Shown: positions 15,882 through 24,667 of the stretch, in pieces
Layout of the letters: each line of letters opens with the position of its first letter
Position numbering within the stretch: position 1 is the stretch's first letter
Notes under the pieces: generated by a model
What the model saw: only the letters and a program-made list of their open reading frames with translations
Told to the model about the DNA's origin: nothing
The model's database searches: none
Source of the DNA: Blautia glucerasea
GTDB taxonomy: Bacteria; Bacillota; Clostridia; Lachnospirales; Lachnospiraceae
Direction of reading: 5' to 3'
Assembly (NCBI RefSeq): GCF_020537505.1
Contig: NZ_JAJBMO010000027.1
Location: forward strand, 1 to 56,013
Length of the DNA: 56,013 nt
Program-made: the position numbers and the translations under genes

Positions 15882-16023
15882 GAATGTACATGGCTGCATT
15901 GCATTAAAGACTCGACATGGAAGTCATTTGGTTGAAATGAAAAGAAGAATGAATCAGCAAGTGGCTTCGAAAGGAGTTCAGGTGGTAACAATTAGTCGTC
16001 CTAGAGAACAAAAAATGGAGTGA
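15856..16023 (+). pseudogene. Truncated small RelA/SpoT partner protein, copy 2
   Basis: ATG 15856 with GAGGAGG at 15839-15845 opens MCYLIAKNKNVHGCIALK, nearly identical to the intact gene at 28612. After VVTISRP the frame runs into DNA derived from the AAA/PD-(D/E)XK gene and stops at 16023 after 55 residues. The conserved TAYGEYAPY segment is lost, so it is probably inactive. Confidence 0.8.
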
Positions 16024-16104
16024 AATGACAGCATTTTGGAAGAACTCTGCCAGTCTTTTGGAGGCAACCCTGGATATGGATGAAGAAGCCATTGTAGAAA
16101 GTAT
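16002..16104 (+). repeat. 103-bp exact copy of part of the AAA/PD-(D/E)XK gene
   Basis: Identical to 29565-29667 as far as I can compare by eye. Together with 15814-16003 (matching 28570-28759) it makes this stretch a deletion derivative of the 28570-29667 locus, lacking about 805 bp between two TA dinucleotides. Confidence 0.9.
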
Positions 16105-16125
16105 GCCTTGTATGATATTGAGGAT

Positions 16126-16184
16126 ATGCACCACAGCTGCGGCTGTGGTGCGAGTTTTAGGCGGAAAATTACTGGAAGTTCACA
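16126..16184 (+). repeat. 59-bp dispersed hairpin repeat, copy 2
   Basis: One mismatch to 501-559. It contains the GCACCACAGC / GCTGTGGTGC stem (16128-16151). It lies 22 bp after the 103-bp copied segment and upstream of the AAA ATPase. The bases 16185-16316 that follow hold three TATTGC copies (within ~16262-16287) and the GGAGGTG of the next gene, with no coding frame I can support. Confidence 0.85.
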
Positions 16185-16316
16185 AAAAGAACTGTTCATC
16201 CCTAAGGGAAATTGTGGTATAAAAAGTTATAGGTACTTATAGGAAAAATATCACGGAACTGTATTGCTTATTGCTACGTATTGCGGTAATATAAGTTTAT
16301 AAGCGGAGGTGATTGT

Positions 16317-17501
16317 ATGTTTAAAGTAAATCCATATAGACCAGGTGCTGGTTTAATGCCAGTATATATTGCTGGACGAGATGAAGACATTCAGAACGTA
16401 AGTCAAATGTTTGATGCGTTAACTATGGATATACCTACTCAATCAATTATTTTTAGTGGTTTGCGCGGCGTTGGAAAAACTGTTTTAATAAATAAGCTGC
16501 AAAGTATTGCAGAAGAAAAAGGTATTTTTTGTAAGCATATTGAAATTGAGGAGAGAAATGACTTTATTTCACAGATTGCTGAATGTTCTCAGGCATTTTT
16601 AAGAACAGTAAGTGCAAAAGAAAAATTTAAACATTTAATACAGAAGCCATTAGAGGCAATAAAGTCCTTAGTTGTTTCTTTTAACCCAGAAGATAATTCA
16701 TTTTCTTTATCAATGCAGGATAGGGAATTGTATGTGTCAAATAATTTAACGCAAACACTTACTGAAGTATTTTCAACAATCGGAGAAACCGCACAAAAAA
16801 CGGAAACGCCAATTTGTTTCTTTATAGATGAAATTCAGTATATGAAGCAAAACCAGCTAGGATCTTTGATCGCTGCATTGCATAGAGCAAATCAGTTAGG
16901 TTATCCAATTATGATTATAGGTGCAGGATTGCCTAAAATATATAAAATGCTTTCTGATGAAAAATCTTATTCCGAAAGATTGTTTATGTATAAAAAAATC
17001 GATTCATTGACGGATGAGCAATCAGAAAAAGCAATTGAAGAGCCAGCAAAAAAATTCAATATAATATATGCACATGAAGCCACAAACAAAATAGTAGAAA
17101 TTACAAAAGGGTATCCTTTTTTTATTCAACAGTTATGCAAAATTGTGTACGATAAAACAAATAAAGATGTCATAGAATTGTCTGATGTAGAAAATTGTAT
17201 AGATGAATTTTTATCATCTCTGGACGAAGGATTCTTTAAATCAAGATATGAAAGATGTGCAGAAAGTGATAAAAAATTTATTTTTGCAATGGTAGAATGT
17301 GGTGAATTACCATGTACGATATCAAATGTTGCACACAATCTTAATAAAACAGTTGGATCTATTTCAACAACAAGAGCACAGTTAATTAGCAAGGGAATTA
17401 TATATCCTGTAAGATATAAAGAACTTGATTTTACGGTTCCAGAATTTTCAGGATATATACAAAGACTGGAAGAATATAAACAGTGGTGTATATCAAAGTA
17501 G
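16317..17501 (+). CDS. AAA ATPase with ORC/Cdc6-like architecture (AAA_16 type)
   Basis: A 394-aa protein. The N-terminus RPGAGLMPVYIAGRDEDI precedes Walker A GLRGVGKTVL (48-57); Walker B is CFFIDEIQYM (~166-175) and a sensor-1-like MIIGAGLP follows. The C-terminal third (from about 300) looks like a winged helix (ISNVAHNLNKTVGSISTTRA), typical for DNA-binding AAA ATPases related to ORC1/Cdc6. GGAGGTG at 16304-16310 supports ATG 16317. Such genes are widespread in human-gut Clostridia without known function. The next gene is 140 bp away and preceded by a repeated noncoding element, so it is probably expressed separately. Confidence 0.8.
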   Translation: MFKVNPYRPGAGLMPVYIAGRDEDIQNVSQMFDALTMDIPTQSIIFSGLRGVGKTVLINKLQSIAEEKGIFCKHIEIEERNDFISQIAECSQAFLRTVSAKEKFKHLIQKPLEAIKSLVVSFNPEDNSFSLSMQDRELYVSNNLTQTLTEVFSTIGETAQKTETPICFFIDEIQYMKQNQLGSLIAALHRANQLGYPIMIIGAGLPKIYKMLSDEKSYSERLFMYKKIDSLTDEQSEKAIEEPAKKFNIIYAHEATNKIVEITKGYPFFIQQLCKIVYDKTNKDVIELSDVENCIDEFLSSLDEGFFKSRYERCAESDKKFIFAMVECGELPCTISNVAHNLNKTVGSISTTRAQLISKGIIYPVRYKELDFTVPEFSGYIQRLEEYKQWCISK

Positions 17502-17544
17502 AATCAAACAGTAACTCTCTGTGAGCTTTCAGAAAACATCCCAA

Positions 17545-17610
17545 TAAAATTATTGAGCACCAAAAGTTTTCATGGTGTCATTATCAAAGAGAAAATAGTG
17601 ATAACGTGAT
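17545..17610 (+). repeat. Right part of the ~94-bp noncoding repeat, upstream of the MPE-NACHT gene
   Basis: Shares AAAATTATTGAG, AAAGTTTTCATGGT and GAAAATAGTGATA blocks with 28906-28972. In the other copy the two halves form a long hairpin; here the pairing is degraded. It fills most of the gap (17502-17641) and may carry the promoter or leader of the following gene. Confidence 0.65.
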
Positions 17611-17641
17611 ATCTATAAATACAGATGAAGGAGAATGTATA

Positions 17642-20600
17642 GTGGGGAGAGTTAGATGGATTCATTTTTCTGATTTGCACTTGGGAAATGATAAAGCAAC
17701 AGAAACACGTCTTATGAGGCGTGAATTGCCAGAATATATTGCTGGATTGAATCGAAATTTTGACTATGCGTTTTGCACAGGTGATATTAAAGAGTGGAAT
17801 GGCTGCTATACAGATGCCTGCGTGGAGTATTTAAAATCGATATGTAAAGCTGGAATGGTGCCTTTGACACGGTTATTTATAGTTCCAGGAAATCATGACG
17901 TTAAAGTTACAAATTCCGAAAGAAAAGAGCTTATAGATAAATTAACTGATTGGAATAGTTCATATTACACTCCGGCTGAGGGAAATATTTCAGAATCTGA
18001 TATTAGAATCCTAAAAGAAGGGGAAACTGATTTCATAAATTTTATCAGAAAACTGCTTGGAACAGAACGTGCAGAGATGTACACAAAACCGCATTTTGTG
18101 GTTAAGACAGCGCAGTTTAATATTCTACATGTGGATTCAACTTTGACTTACGGTCAGGGAAGAAATCGTGACTTCGTAATTGGATCAGGTGCACTGTTAG
18201 ATGCATTGGACGAATGTGCTCCAAACAAGCCAACAATTCTTCTTACACATTATTCGTTTGATTTTTTGACACAGCAGGAGCGAAACGAGGTTGAAAAATT
18301 GTTGGAAAGTACAGATGTGCAGCTATGGTTGGCAGGTCATGAACATGAAAATCTGATTCGCAGGCAGCGTGAAAAGTTCTGGGAATGCCAAAGTGGAAAC
18401 CTTGCACTTCAATATGGGGCAAGATCTTGTTTCCTTACTGGAGAACTTGATTTAGATACAGGAGAAGGGATTCTTGAAGTTCATGCCTGGTATGAGAAAA
18501 AAGGCTGGGCATTGTATCCCTTTGCACGAACAGGATCGGAAAATGATCAAATTTACCCTTTCGTATTAAGGCTTCCGGGAATTAAAAGAGAAAAGAATGT
18601 ATCACCAGAGCTTTTTAATGCTCGTGAAGCCTGTTATCAGCTTTCCCAGGAGGGAAATCTTTTTGATGGTGTCAAAGTGAACAACCTGCTTTTTACAGAT
18701 TTGGAATGGAATGGCCGGACATATATAAATAATAATACAGAAACTCCGTTGACGACGCTTATGAGGGAATTATGGACTTACAAAAATGAACATCCGGAAG
18801 TATCCTGTAATGCACTGATTCTTGGCGACGGCGGCATGGGCAAGAGTACTATGATGTATCAAGAGTGCAGAAGATTGCTTGAGGATGGAAAACTGGCAGT
18901 ATATGTGTCACTGCAGGCGCGAGAGGGATTTGGAAATGAAAGAATATTAGATTATGTCTTAAAGTGTATATATAAGGAAATAGATGAACGCTCTAAGAGC
19001 CGTTTTGTTTCATTAACATGTTCCAGACATTTGCATCCAGATGTCACATTATTTATTGATGGATTTAACGAATTAACAGGCTCTGGTGCACAGAGATATG
19101 TTGCGGAAATTAAGAAATTATCACAGCAGCAGGGAATTCAGCTTGTAATATCTTCACGGCTTGATTTTTTGAGAGATTATGGACTTAGTCATTTTTGGAT
19201 GATTCATACCTGTGATCTTAGAGAAGAGCAATATCGTGGCCTTTTTGATGAAAAAGAGTGGAATAATATTGTGGCGCATAAGAATCTAAGGATTCTTCTC
19301 CGAAACCCAATGATGGCACTTTTGTATGCATGTACCTGTCCGGTTGTAAGTAAGCATCTGGACCTGGATTATTTAGACTGGAAAATGCCAATAACGAATG
19401 TGGTTGATCTGATCCATGATTATTACTTATCGCAAATTGCAATTTTGTTAGATAGGGAAATGGTCAGTGGGAATGATGTAGTTGATAGCTATTTAATAAT
19501 TAAGAGAGTTCTTCCACAGCTTGGATATGAATTGGAACGGAAAAATACTACAGTTTGGGGAGAGGATGATTTTGAGCGTGCGTTGAGTAATGCAGTTGCG
19601 GAGACAAATGCATGGATAGGTGAAAGCTGTGATGTAGCTGTAATACGAAAGATAAGAAGAAAATTTCGTATTCAGAGTGCAGAAATTTCAGAAGATAAAG
19701 CGTACAATCTCATAGTAACAGAACTATGTCTTTTAAAAGCTGGCTCAGGAAGAGTTTCATTTTCACATCAGGTTTTCCGCGATTATCTTTCCGCAGCTTA
19801 TTTGTACGATTGTCTTAGAAATAATATTAGAACAGAAAGACGGTGGCATGAAGAAAAAATTCATCGTGGTGTTATGGGTTATCTTCGCTATATGCATGAG
19901 GAACCGCTGTGGGGAGAAAATGGAATTGCAAACCAGTATCTTTCCGGATATAGAGAAAAGGAAAGGCCTGCTGCGGATAATTTTGTTGCAAACATTGTGA
20001 ATTGTTGGTTAAGTGAAGAAATTGGAGAGCGTGATCTATCCGGAATTGATTTACGGGGAATTCCTTTAGCGGATCATTTAAAAAGTAAATTCACAGGAAA
20101 GATTAATATAAATAATGCATGGGTTGACCGGCAGACTTTTATTAATGACAAGCATCATGATTGCATTATAGATATAAGCTTTTCTCACGATGGAAGGACA
20201 ATGGCCGCAATTTCTAAAAATGGAATTGTGTCAGTTGTCAATTTATCAACTCAGAGTCAAATGATCGTGGGAGAACTGGGAAGCCTTAAATCAGCGGTTA
20301 TTGGCTATAATACAGATGATTTTCTGATTATAAAATATGATGGAAAGACGGTGAAATGGCCAACGATTGCTTATGACATTATAGAAAATTGTAGCTTTGA
20401 TGAAGTGGTTTATGTTGATTCCATTACAGAAGAAATGAAGGAGAAGGTGAATGAGCTTAAAAAGAGGCTGAGCGAATCGGATTTGTTAGGGCCATGTGTG
20501 AAACAATCTGAGGACGGCAGATACTTAGGAATTGGGTATGAGAGCGGTTTTCTGCAAATTTGGGATGTACAGACGCAGGAGTGCATTGGAGAATTGTCAT

Positions 20601-21577
20601 TGAGCGATACACAAATATCTACAGTGTCATTTACTCCGGACGGAACAATTGCAGCATTAGGATCTGGCGGTAAAATCGTTCAAGTATGGGATGTTGTAAA
20701 ACGCAAATATCTTCATACATTGTATTTTAAATACCGGGTAAGTAATGTTAGTTTTCCAGGAAATGAGCATATCTTAGAGTGCCAATTTTCAAATGGAACA
20801 TACAGAAAAGTGAATATTGATGATGGAAGAGTGGGTCCGGAGACGCAGCATGGTGGAACCCGGTTTGTTTCTCAAAGGTTACTAAAAAGACTAGGAAGGC
20901 AAAAAGCAGACAAGATAGAGTCTGCACAAAATGGAAACGCAATCATCTTGTTGGAAAATGGAAATGCATACACATGGGATGAAAAATTACAAAGACTAAA
21001 TTTTTGCCCCGGCCATATGGGAAAAGTTACAGCCATTGCAATGTGCGGTGCTGATAATCGATTTGCAGCAAGTTACTCGCAGGAAAGATATCGGGCCAAT
21101 CGGAATGACAAAACTCGCAGAGATATTTTGGATGGACAGAAGGTAGTACGGGTCCGAATTGTGAAAACGGGACAGTGCCAGTGGCGATTGCCTACTCGTG
21201 GAAGATCGATAAAAAAATTACAGTTTTTTACAGCAAATCGGATTATTTTGGCTGGACTGGCAACAAATGGTGACATTTTGTTATGGGAATTGATTAATAA
21301 AATGGTATATGGGAAAGAGCGGGGCGAATGGAAAGCAGTAGAAGTTGTTCGGAATAATCAGACGGAACCGATGGAATGTGCAGTGACAAAGGATAGAAAA
21401 ACATTTATAAGTGCGTATATAGATGGGAGTCTTGTAATCCGGTCCTTTTCCGGGCAGTGTGAAGACGATGGAGTGATAAGCACATTTCCTGGAATTGATG
21501 CAAGCGTATTTGAATGGGAAGACTTGAAATGCGATGACGATATAAAAAAGACTCTGAGGAGTTATCTTCAGAAATGA
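17642..21577 (+). CDS. Metallophosphoesterase-NACHT-beta-propeller STAND protein
   Basis: A 1311-aa three-part protein. Part 1 (1-~310) is a calcineurin-like metallophosphoesterase with every metal-ligand motif: SDLHLG (10-15), GD (47-48), GNHD (83-86), TH (202-203) and GHEHE (232-236). Part 2 is a NACHT NTPase with Walker A GDGGMGKST (395-403) and Walker B VTLFIDGFNEL (468-478). Part 3 (from ~830) is a WD40-like beta-propeller with SFSHDGRTMAAIS, SFTPDGTIAALGS and VQVWDV type blades. This is sensor-switch-effector order reversed: N-terminal enzyme effector, central STAND switch, C-terminal sensor. Start GTG 17642 is chosen for GAAGGAG at 17627-17633; GTG 17606 has no ribosome site. The likely role is antiphage defence; substrate of the phosphoesterase (nucleotide, nucleic acid or phosphoprotein) is unknown. 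Confidence 0.9.
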   Translation: MGRVRWIHFSDLHLGNDKATETRLMRRELPEYIAGLNRNFDYAFCTGDIKEWNGCYTDACVEYLKSICKAGMVPLTRLFIVPGNHDVKVTNSERKELIDKLTDWNSSYYTPAEGNISESDIRILKEGETDFINFIRKLLGTERAEMYTKPHFVVKTAQFNILHVDSTLTYGQGRNRDFVIGSGALLDALDECAPNKPTILLTHYSFDFLTQQERNEVEKLLESTDVQLWLAGHEHENLIRRQREKFWECQSGNLALQYGARSCFLTGELDLDTGEGILEVHAWYEKKGWALYPFARTGSENDQIYPFVLRLPGIKREKNVSPELFNAREACYQLSQEGNLFDGVKVNNLLFTDLEWNGRTYINNNTETPLTTLMRELWTYKNEHPEVSCNALILGDGGMGKSTMMYQECRRLLEDGKLAVYVSLQAREGFGNERILDYVLKCIYKEIDERSKSRFVSLTCSRHLHPDVTLFIDGFNELTGSGAQRYVAEIKKLSQQQGIQLVISSRLDFLRDYGLSHFWMIHTCDLREEQYRGLFDEKEWNNIVAHKNLRILLRNPMMALLYACTCPVVSKHLDLDYLDWKMPITNVVDLIHDYYLSQIAILLDREMVSGNDVVDSYLIIKRVLPQLGYELERKNTTVWGEDDFERALSNAVAETNAWIGESCDVAVIRKIRRKFRIQSAEISEDKAYNLIVTELCLLKAGSGRVSFSHQVFRDYLSAAYLYDCLRNNIRTERRWHEEKIHRGVMGYLRYMHEEPLWGENGIANQYLSGYREKERPAADNFVANIVNCWLSEEIGERDLSGIDLRGIPLADHLKSKFTGKININNAWVDRQTFINDKHHDCIIDISFSHDGRTMAAISKNGIVSVVNLSTQSQMIVGELGSLKSAVIGYNTDDFLIIKYDGKTVKWPTIAYDIIENCSFDEVVYVDSITEEMKEKVNELKKRLSESDLLGPCVKQSEDGRYLGIGYESGFLQIWDVQTQECIGELSLSDTQISTVSFTPDGTIAALGSGGKIVQVWDVVKRKYLHTLYFKYRVSNVSFPGNEHILECQFSNGTYRKVNIDDGRVGPETQHGGTRFVSQRLLKRLGRQKADKIESAQNGNAIILLENGNAYTWDEKLQRLNFCPGHMGKVTAIAMCGADNRFAASYSQERYRANRNDKTRRDILDGQKVVRVRIVKTGQCQWRLPTRGRSIKKLQFFTANRIILAGLATNGDILLWELINKMVYGKERGEWKAVEVVRNNQTEPMECAVTKDRKTFISAYIDGSLVIRSFSGQCEDDGVISTFPGIDASVFEWEDLKCDDDIKKTLRSYLQK

Positions 21578-21637
21578 GAAGAAATTTGCTATTGATATTT
21601 TACAGGAAAAATACACTTCATAAGGATTTGATAGAAA

Positions 21638-21974
21638 ATGATTTTTGATGTATTACATTATAATTACGCTGACCGAATCGGCAATCTACAGGCGGAAGCT
21701 GTTGGTGTAGTAAAGGGAGAAAGATATCGGGAAGAATTCATGCTTTTCAGAAAGAGATTTGTAATCCTTTTTGACATCAGATGCAATAATAATGATGTCT
21801 GTGGTGTGTAATAATGGCAGGTTGTATTATTTGATAAAAACGGATACATTTGACAGGTATGCTGCTTTAAATTACTATGATAAAATATACGAAAAAACAG
21901 AAAACGGAAGTGTTCGGGAGTTTCTAAGAACCTGTGGTTCAATAGGGTTGAAATTTATTTATGGAGGTGAATGA
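21638..21974 (+). pseudogene. Chimeric, frameshifted gene remnant with HipA-like N-terminus
   Basis: ATG 21638 opens a frame whose residues DRIGNLQAEAVGVVKGE are shared with the HipA-like protein at 30971; the DNA 21671-21724 is identical to 31016-31069 over 54 bp. The frame then continues as RYREEFMLFRKRFVILFDI and stops at 21811. A second frame, from about 21771-21795 to 21974, continues naturally as CNNGRLYYLIKTDTFDRYAA through CGSIGLKFIYGGE. The two look like one small protein broken by a frameshift near 21805 and fused at the front to copied DNA. I do not recognise the C-terminal family. Confidence 0.5.
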
Positions 21975-21977
21975 TAC

Positions 21978-22226
21978 ATGATTAAGAGAAATTTTATTCA
22001 ACCAACGAATGAAGAAATCAGAGAAAGAGAAAAAATGTATGAAGAAGCTGCTTCGCTTGGAATTGATCTTATGGGATACGATGACTCTGATCATTCATCG
22101 ACGAAGAGACAAGATAGAAGAAAAGCGGTTGTATTACTTGGAATGGGAAAAGCTGTGCCAAAAGAGTTAAAAGAACGTTTGATGAATGATACATTGAAAC
22201 ATAATAGACAGAAAAATAAAATGTAA
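21978..22226 (+). CDS. Small unknown charged protein
   Basis: An 82-aa protein with a strong ribosome site GGAGGTG (21963-21969) and ATG 21978, 3 bp after the stop of the preceding frame, so the two were an operon. It is hydrophilic and helical (REREKMYEEAASLGIDLMGY), with a basic C-terminus (LMNDTLKHNRQKNKM). The size and gene order resemble an antitoxin or DNA-binding accessory, but there is no family match I can name. Confidence 0.5.
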   Translation: MIKRNFIQPTNEEIREREKMYEEAASLGIDLMGYDDSDHSSTKRQDRRKAVVLLGMGKAVPKELKERLMNDTLKHNRQKNKM

Positions 22227-22306
22227 ATTTTCTGAAATTTAGATAATCAAAGCTATTGAAACTTTGATTGGGCATCGAAAGTTTTAATTATCTGGCGCAT
22301 TGATTA

Positions 22307-22351
22307 TTAGGGGGCGGTTCTTGATGGACTGTCCCCTAAAGTACTTTTTCT
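22307..22351 (+). terminator. Intrinsic terminator
   Basis: Stem TTAGGGGGCGGT / ACTGTCCCCTAA (22307-22318 with 22328-22339, including two G-U pairs) has a 9-nt loop and is followed by AGTACTTTTTC. It separates the small-gene pair from the CHAT gene. Confidence 0.7.
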
Positions 22352-22375
22352 TGTATGTTATGAAGCTTTTTAGAG

Positions 22376-22404
22376 GTACACGGTACTAGCTATTTACCGT
22401 GTAC
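22376..22404. promoter_or_regulatory. Perfect hairpin upstream of the CHAT gene
   Basis: GTACACGGTA (22376-22385) and TACCGTGTAC (22395-22404) are exact inverted repeats with a 9-nt spacer, ending 28 bp before the CHAT start codon. It has no T tract, so an operator or a translation-controlling hairpin is more likely than a terminator. Confidence 0.5.
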
Positions 22405-22432
22405 TTTGTAGTGTAGAAATGAGGGAATATAA

Positions 22433-24502
22433 ATGGAATATTATTTTACATATTTTATAGTGTTCAAAAGTAATGAAAATGGTTTTAGTGGACCTATAGT
22501 TTTGTTTAGAAATTTAGAATCGGTAAAAAAGAATACTAATGGGACGATGCATCTGTTAGATGATGATTTGAATGGAACATTAGGTGCAATAGAGTATATA
22601 ATGCATTTGCCTAGAAATGTATTTGATGTATATGATTTAGATGAAGAATTTATGGCATCATCATATGATACACCGCATCAAATTGTTCTTGTTCCAGATT
22701 ATGTACTTGTTAATTTGAAGATAGATAATATTGCCCCCACTATGTTCATTTTAACTGAAGATTGCAGTAAAGATATAAAAAACAACTGTGAGAAAAGAAA
22801 ACCATTGCTAGGAACATACTATACTCATGAGTTAAACCGAGAATTAATCAAAAAGCAGTGGGAAAAAATTTGGCTGTCAAAAAGAACAAATGATTTTGAA
22901 TTTGAGGCAGTTAAGGATATTAACATTCACTTTAGGTTAGAAGGAGAAAAACTAAAAGCATTACCGGCTCTTTACATTAGCCGACAATTTGGAAAAGCAA
23001 ATGATTTACTGTTTGAGATATTCAATTGTAGTGAGATAGAAAAAAAGTGTATTGACATACAATGGAAAAACATATCGCATCTTAACGCCTTGATTTCAAT
23101 GAAAAAAAAAGGCATAACTTGTTGGGATGATAAAGTATATGACGATGAGATTGTTAAACAAAGGTATAAATTTGATATTAGTGTCGTGATAACTTTCCCC
23201 GGTATTCCTAAATCACAAAAAAAGTATGGCTTATCTGTCAATATATTATCTGAAAATGAAAAACGAGCTATTAGGATAATGGGAGTGCATAGAGCAATTG
23301 CACGTGGTGGAATTTTAATGGAATTATCATGCGCAAAAGAAGAACTGTATAAAAAATATGGAGAACTTGAACAAAGATGCAAGAATGGAACAAATAATAA
23401 ATATGTTTGGAAGACATTTAGCGATTTAGGAAAGCTACTTGGTAGTTGTTTTAATAGTTTTCAAATAGAAGTTCTAAAAAGAGCAAAAGATATTACTATA
23501 TTTTCTGATTTTCCAATAGGATTAGCAATTTTAGAAAATGATGAAGTTCCATTGCAATGTTATAAAAGTATTTCTTATAGACCGTTGACCCCATTAACTA
23601 GACAATTGCAATTGGAATTACTTAAAAAAAACCAAGTTTATTTAGGAAAAAAGTGTAAAGTTGCTATAGCGGAATGCATTATCAATAATGATGAAAATAA
23701 ATATGTATATCTAATGAGCAATTTTGTGCGTAGTACATTGATTGACATGGAAAAAAAATATGAAGGTTTCTCAGTTACCTATCAACAAACTTATAGTGTT
23801 GAAAGTATACTTGAATTTATTAAGAACAATCAGGACGCAGATATATTATACATTTCAGCTCATGGATATTATAATATCAAACAAAATATGGCTGGAATAA
23901 TGGTTGGTGAAGAATTTTGGATGGCTTCTGAGGATATCAATGTACCTCCGATAGTAATCTTAAGTGCGTGTCATTCTAGTCCAAGAGGAATGGGGGCTGT
24001 TAACATAGCAGATATGTTTATTCGTAATGGGGCTATTTCGGTTTTAGGAACATTTATTCCAGTAAATGCACATAGAAATTTGATTCTAATGACAAGATTG
24101 TTTACATATATTGTTGAGGCTCAACAAAAAAGTAGACAATATAAGACATTAAGTGACGCATGGTGTGGAGTAGTTGCGACAAATGCTATACATGAATTAA
24201 TGTCTGAATCAAAAAGTTTTAATAAGTGGATGCATGATACAAATAGTAAAGGAAAGCCGAGAATAATTGAATTTCAATTAGAAAGGTGTGTTGGAAAGTT
24301 ACGGTCAACACATATTTACTCAGATACTATAAAAATCATTAAAGAAATGTTAGCGGAAGAAGGTATGGAAGGAAGGTTTGGAAATATACTCAATACACGA
24401 GATTTTTTTCCAGAATCATTCTTTTATCAATTTATTGGGTATCCAGAAAATATTTTTTTATATAATGATATTTTTGAAGAATCGTACAGCAACCTATTTT
24501 AA
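22433..24502 (+). CDS. CHAT-domain (caspase-like) protease
   Basis: A 689-aa protein. The C-terminal ~270 residues are a CHAT protease domain with the catalytic pair His477 (ILYISAHGYY) and Cys513 (VILSACHSS), followed by the conserved MGAVNIADMFIRNGAISVLGT. The N-terminal ~400 residues are unassigned; unlike many CHAT proteins no TPR repeats are obvious, so this part may be a sensor of another kind. In bacteria CHAT proteases cleave partner proteins to start cell death, for instance Csx29 acting on Csx30 and proteases that activate gasdermins. The next gene encodes a membrane protein, the natural candidate for a substrate. GAGGG at 22422-22426 supports ATG 22433. Confidence 0.9.
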   Translation: MEYYFTYFIVFKSNENGFSGPIVLFRNLESVKKNTNGTMHLLDDDLNGTLGAIEYIMHLPRNVFDVYDLDEEFMASSYDTPHQIVLVPDYVLVNLKIDNIAPTMFILTEDCSKDIKNNCEKRKPLLGTYYTHELNRELIKKQWEKIWLSKRTNDFEFEAVKDINIHFRLEGEKLKALPALYISRQFGKANDLLFEIFNCSEIEKKCIDIQWKNISHLNALISMKKKGITCWDDKVYDDEIVKQRYKFDISVVITFPGIPKSQKKYGLSVNILSENEKRAIRIMGVHRAIARGGILMELSCAKEELYKKYGELEQRCKNGTNNKYVWKTFSDLGKLLGSCFNSFQIEVLKRAKDITIFSDFPIGLAILENDEVPLQCYKSISYRPLTPLTRQLQLELLKKNQVYLGKKCKVAIAECIINNDENKYVYLMSNFVRSTLIDMEKKYEGFSVTYQQTYSVESILEFIKNNQDADILYISAHGYYNIKQNMAGIMVGEEFWMASEDINVPPIVILSACHSSPRGMGAVNIADMFIRNGAISVLGTFIPVNAHRNLILMTRLFTYIVEAQQKSRQYKTLSDAWCGVVATNAIHELMSESKSFNKWMHDTNSKGKPRIIEFQLERCVGKLRSTHIYSDTIKIIKEMLAEEGMEGRFGNILNTRDFFPESFFYQFIGYPENIFLYNDIFEESYSNLF

Positions 24503-24667
24503 TGATTTTCATTTACGTGGATAAGATAATCAATGTCTTAATAGATTCAGATTTGCCGAACTGACAAGACACAGAAAACTATATAAGAATAATCAACAGG
24601 CAGATGGTCTTATAATGAGGATAATCAAAGTTTTGACACTGCCCTGAAAGTCCTAGAGGTAATGCTA

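Noticed and set aside
16025..16222. Plus-strand 65-codon frame after the truncated small gene
   Set aside because: It only reads through the copied 103-bp nuclease-gene segment and the 59-bp hairpin repeat, joining unrelated pieces.
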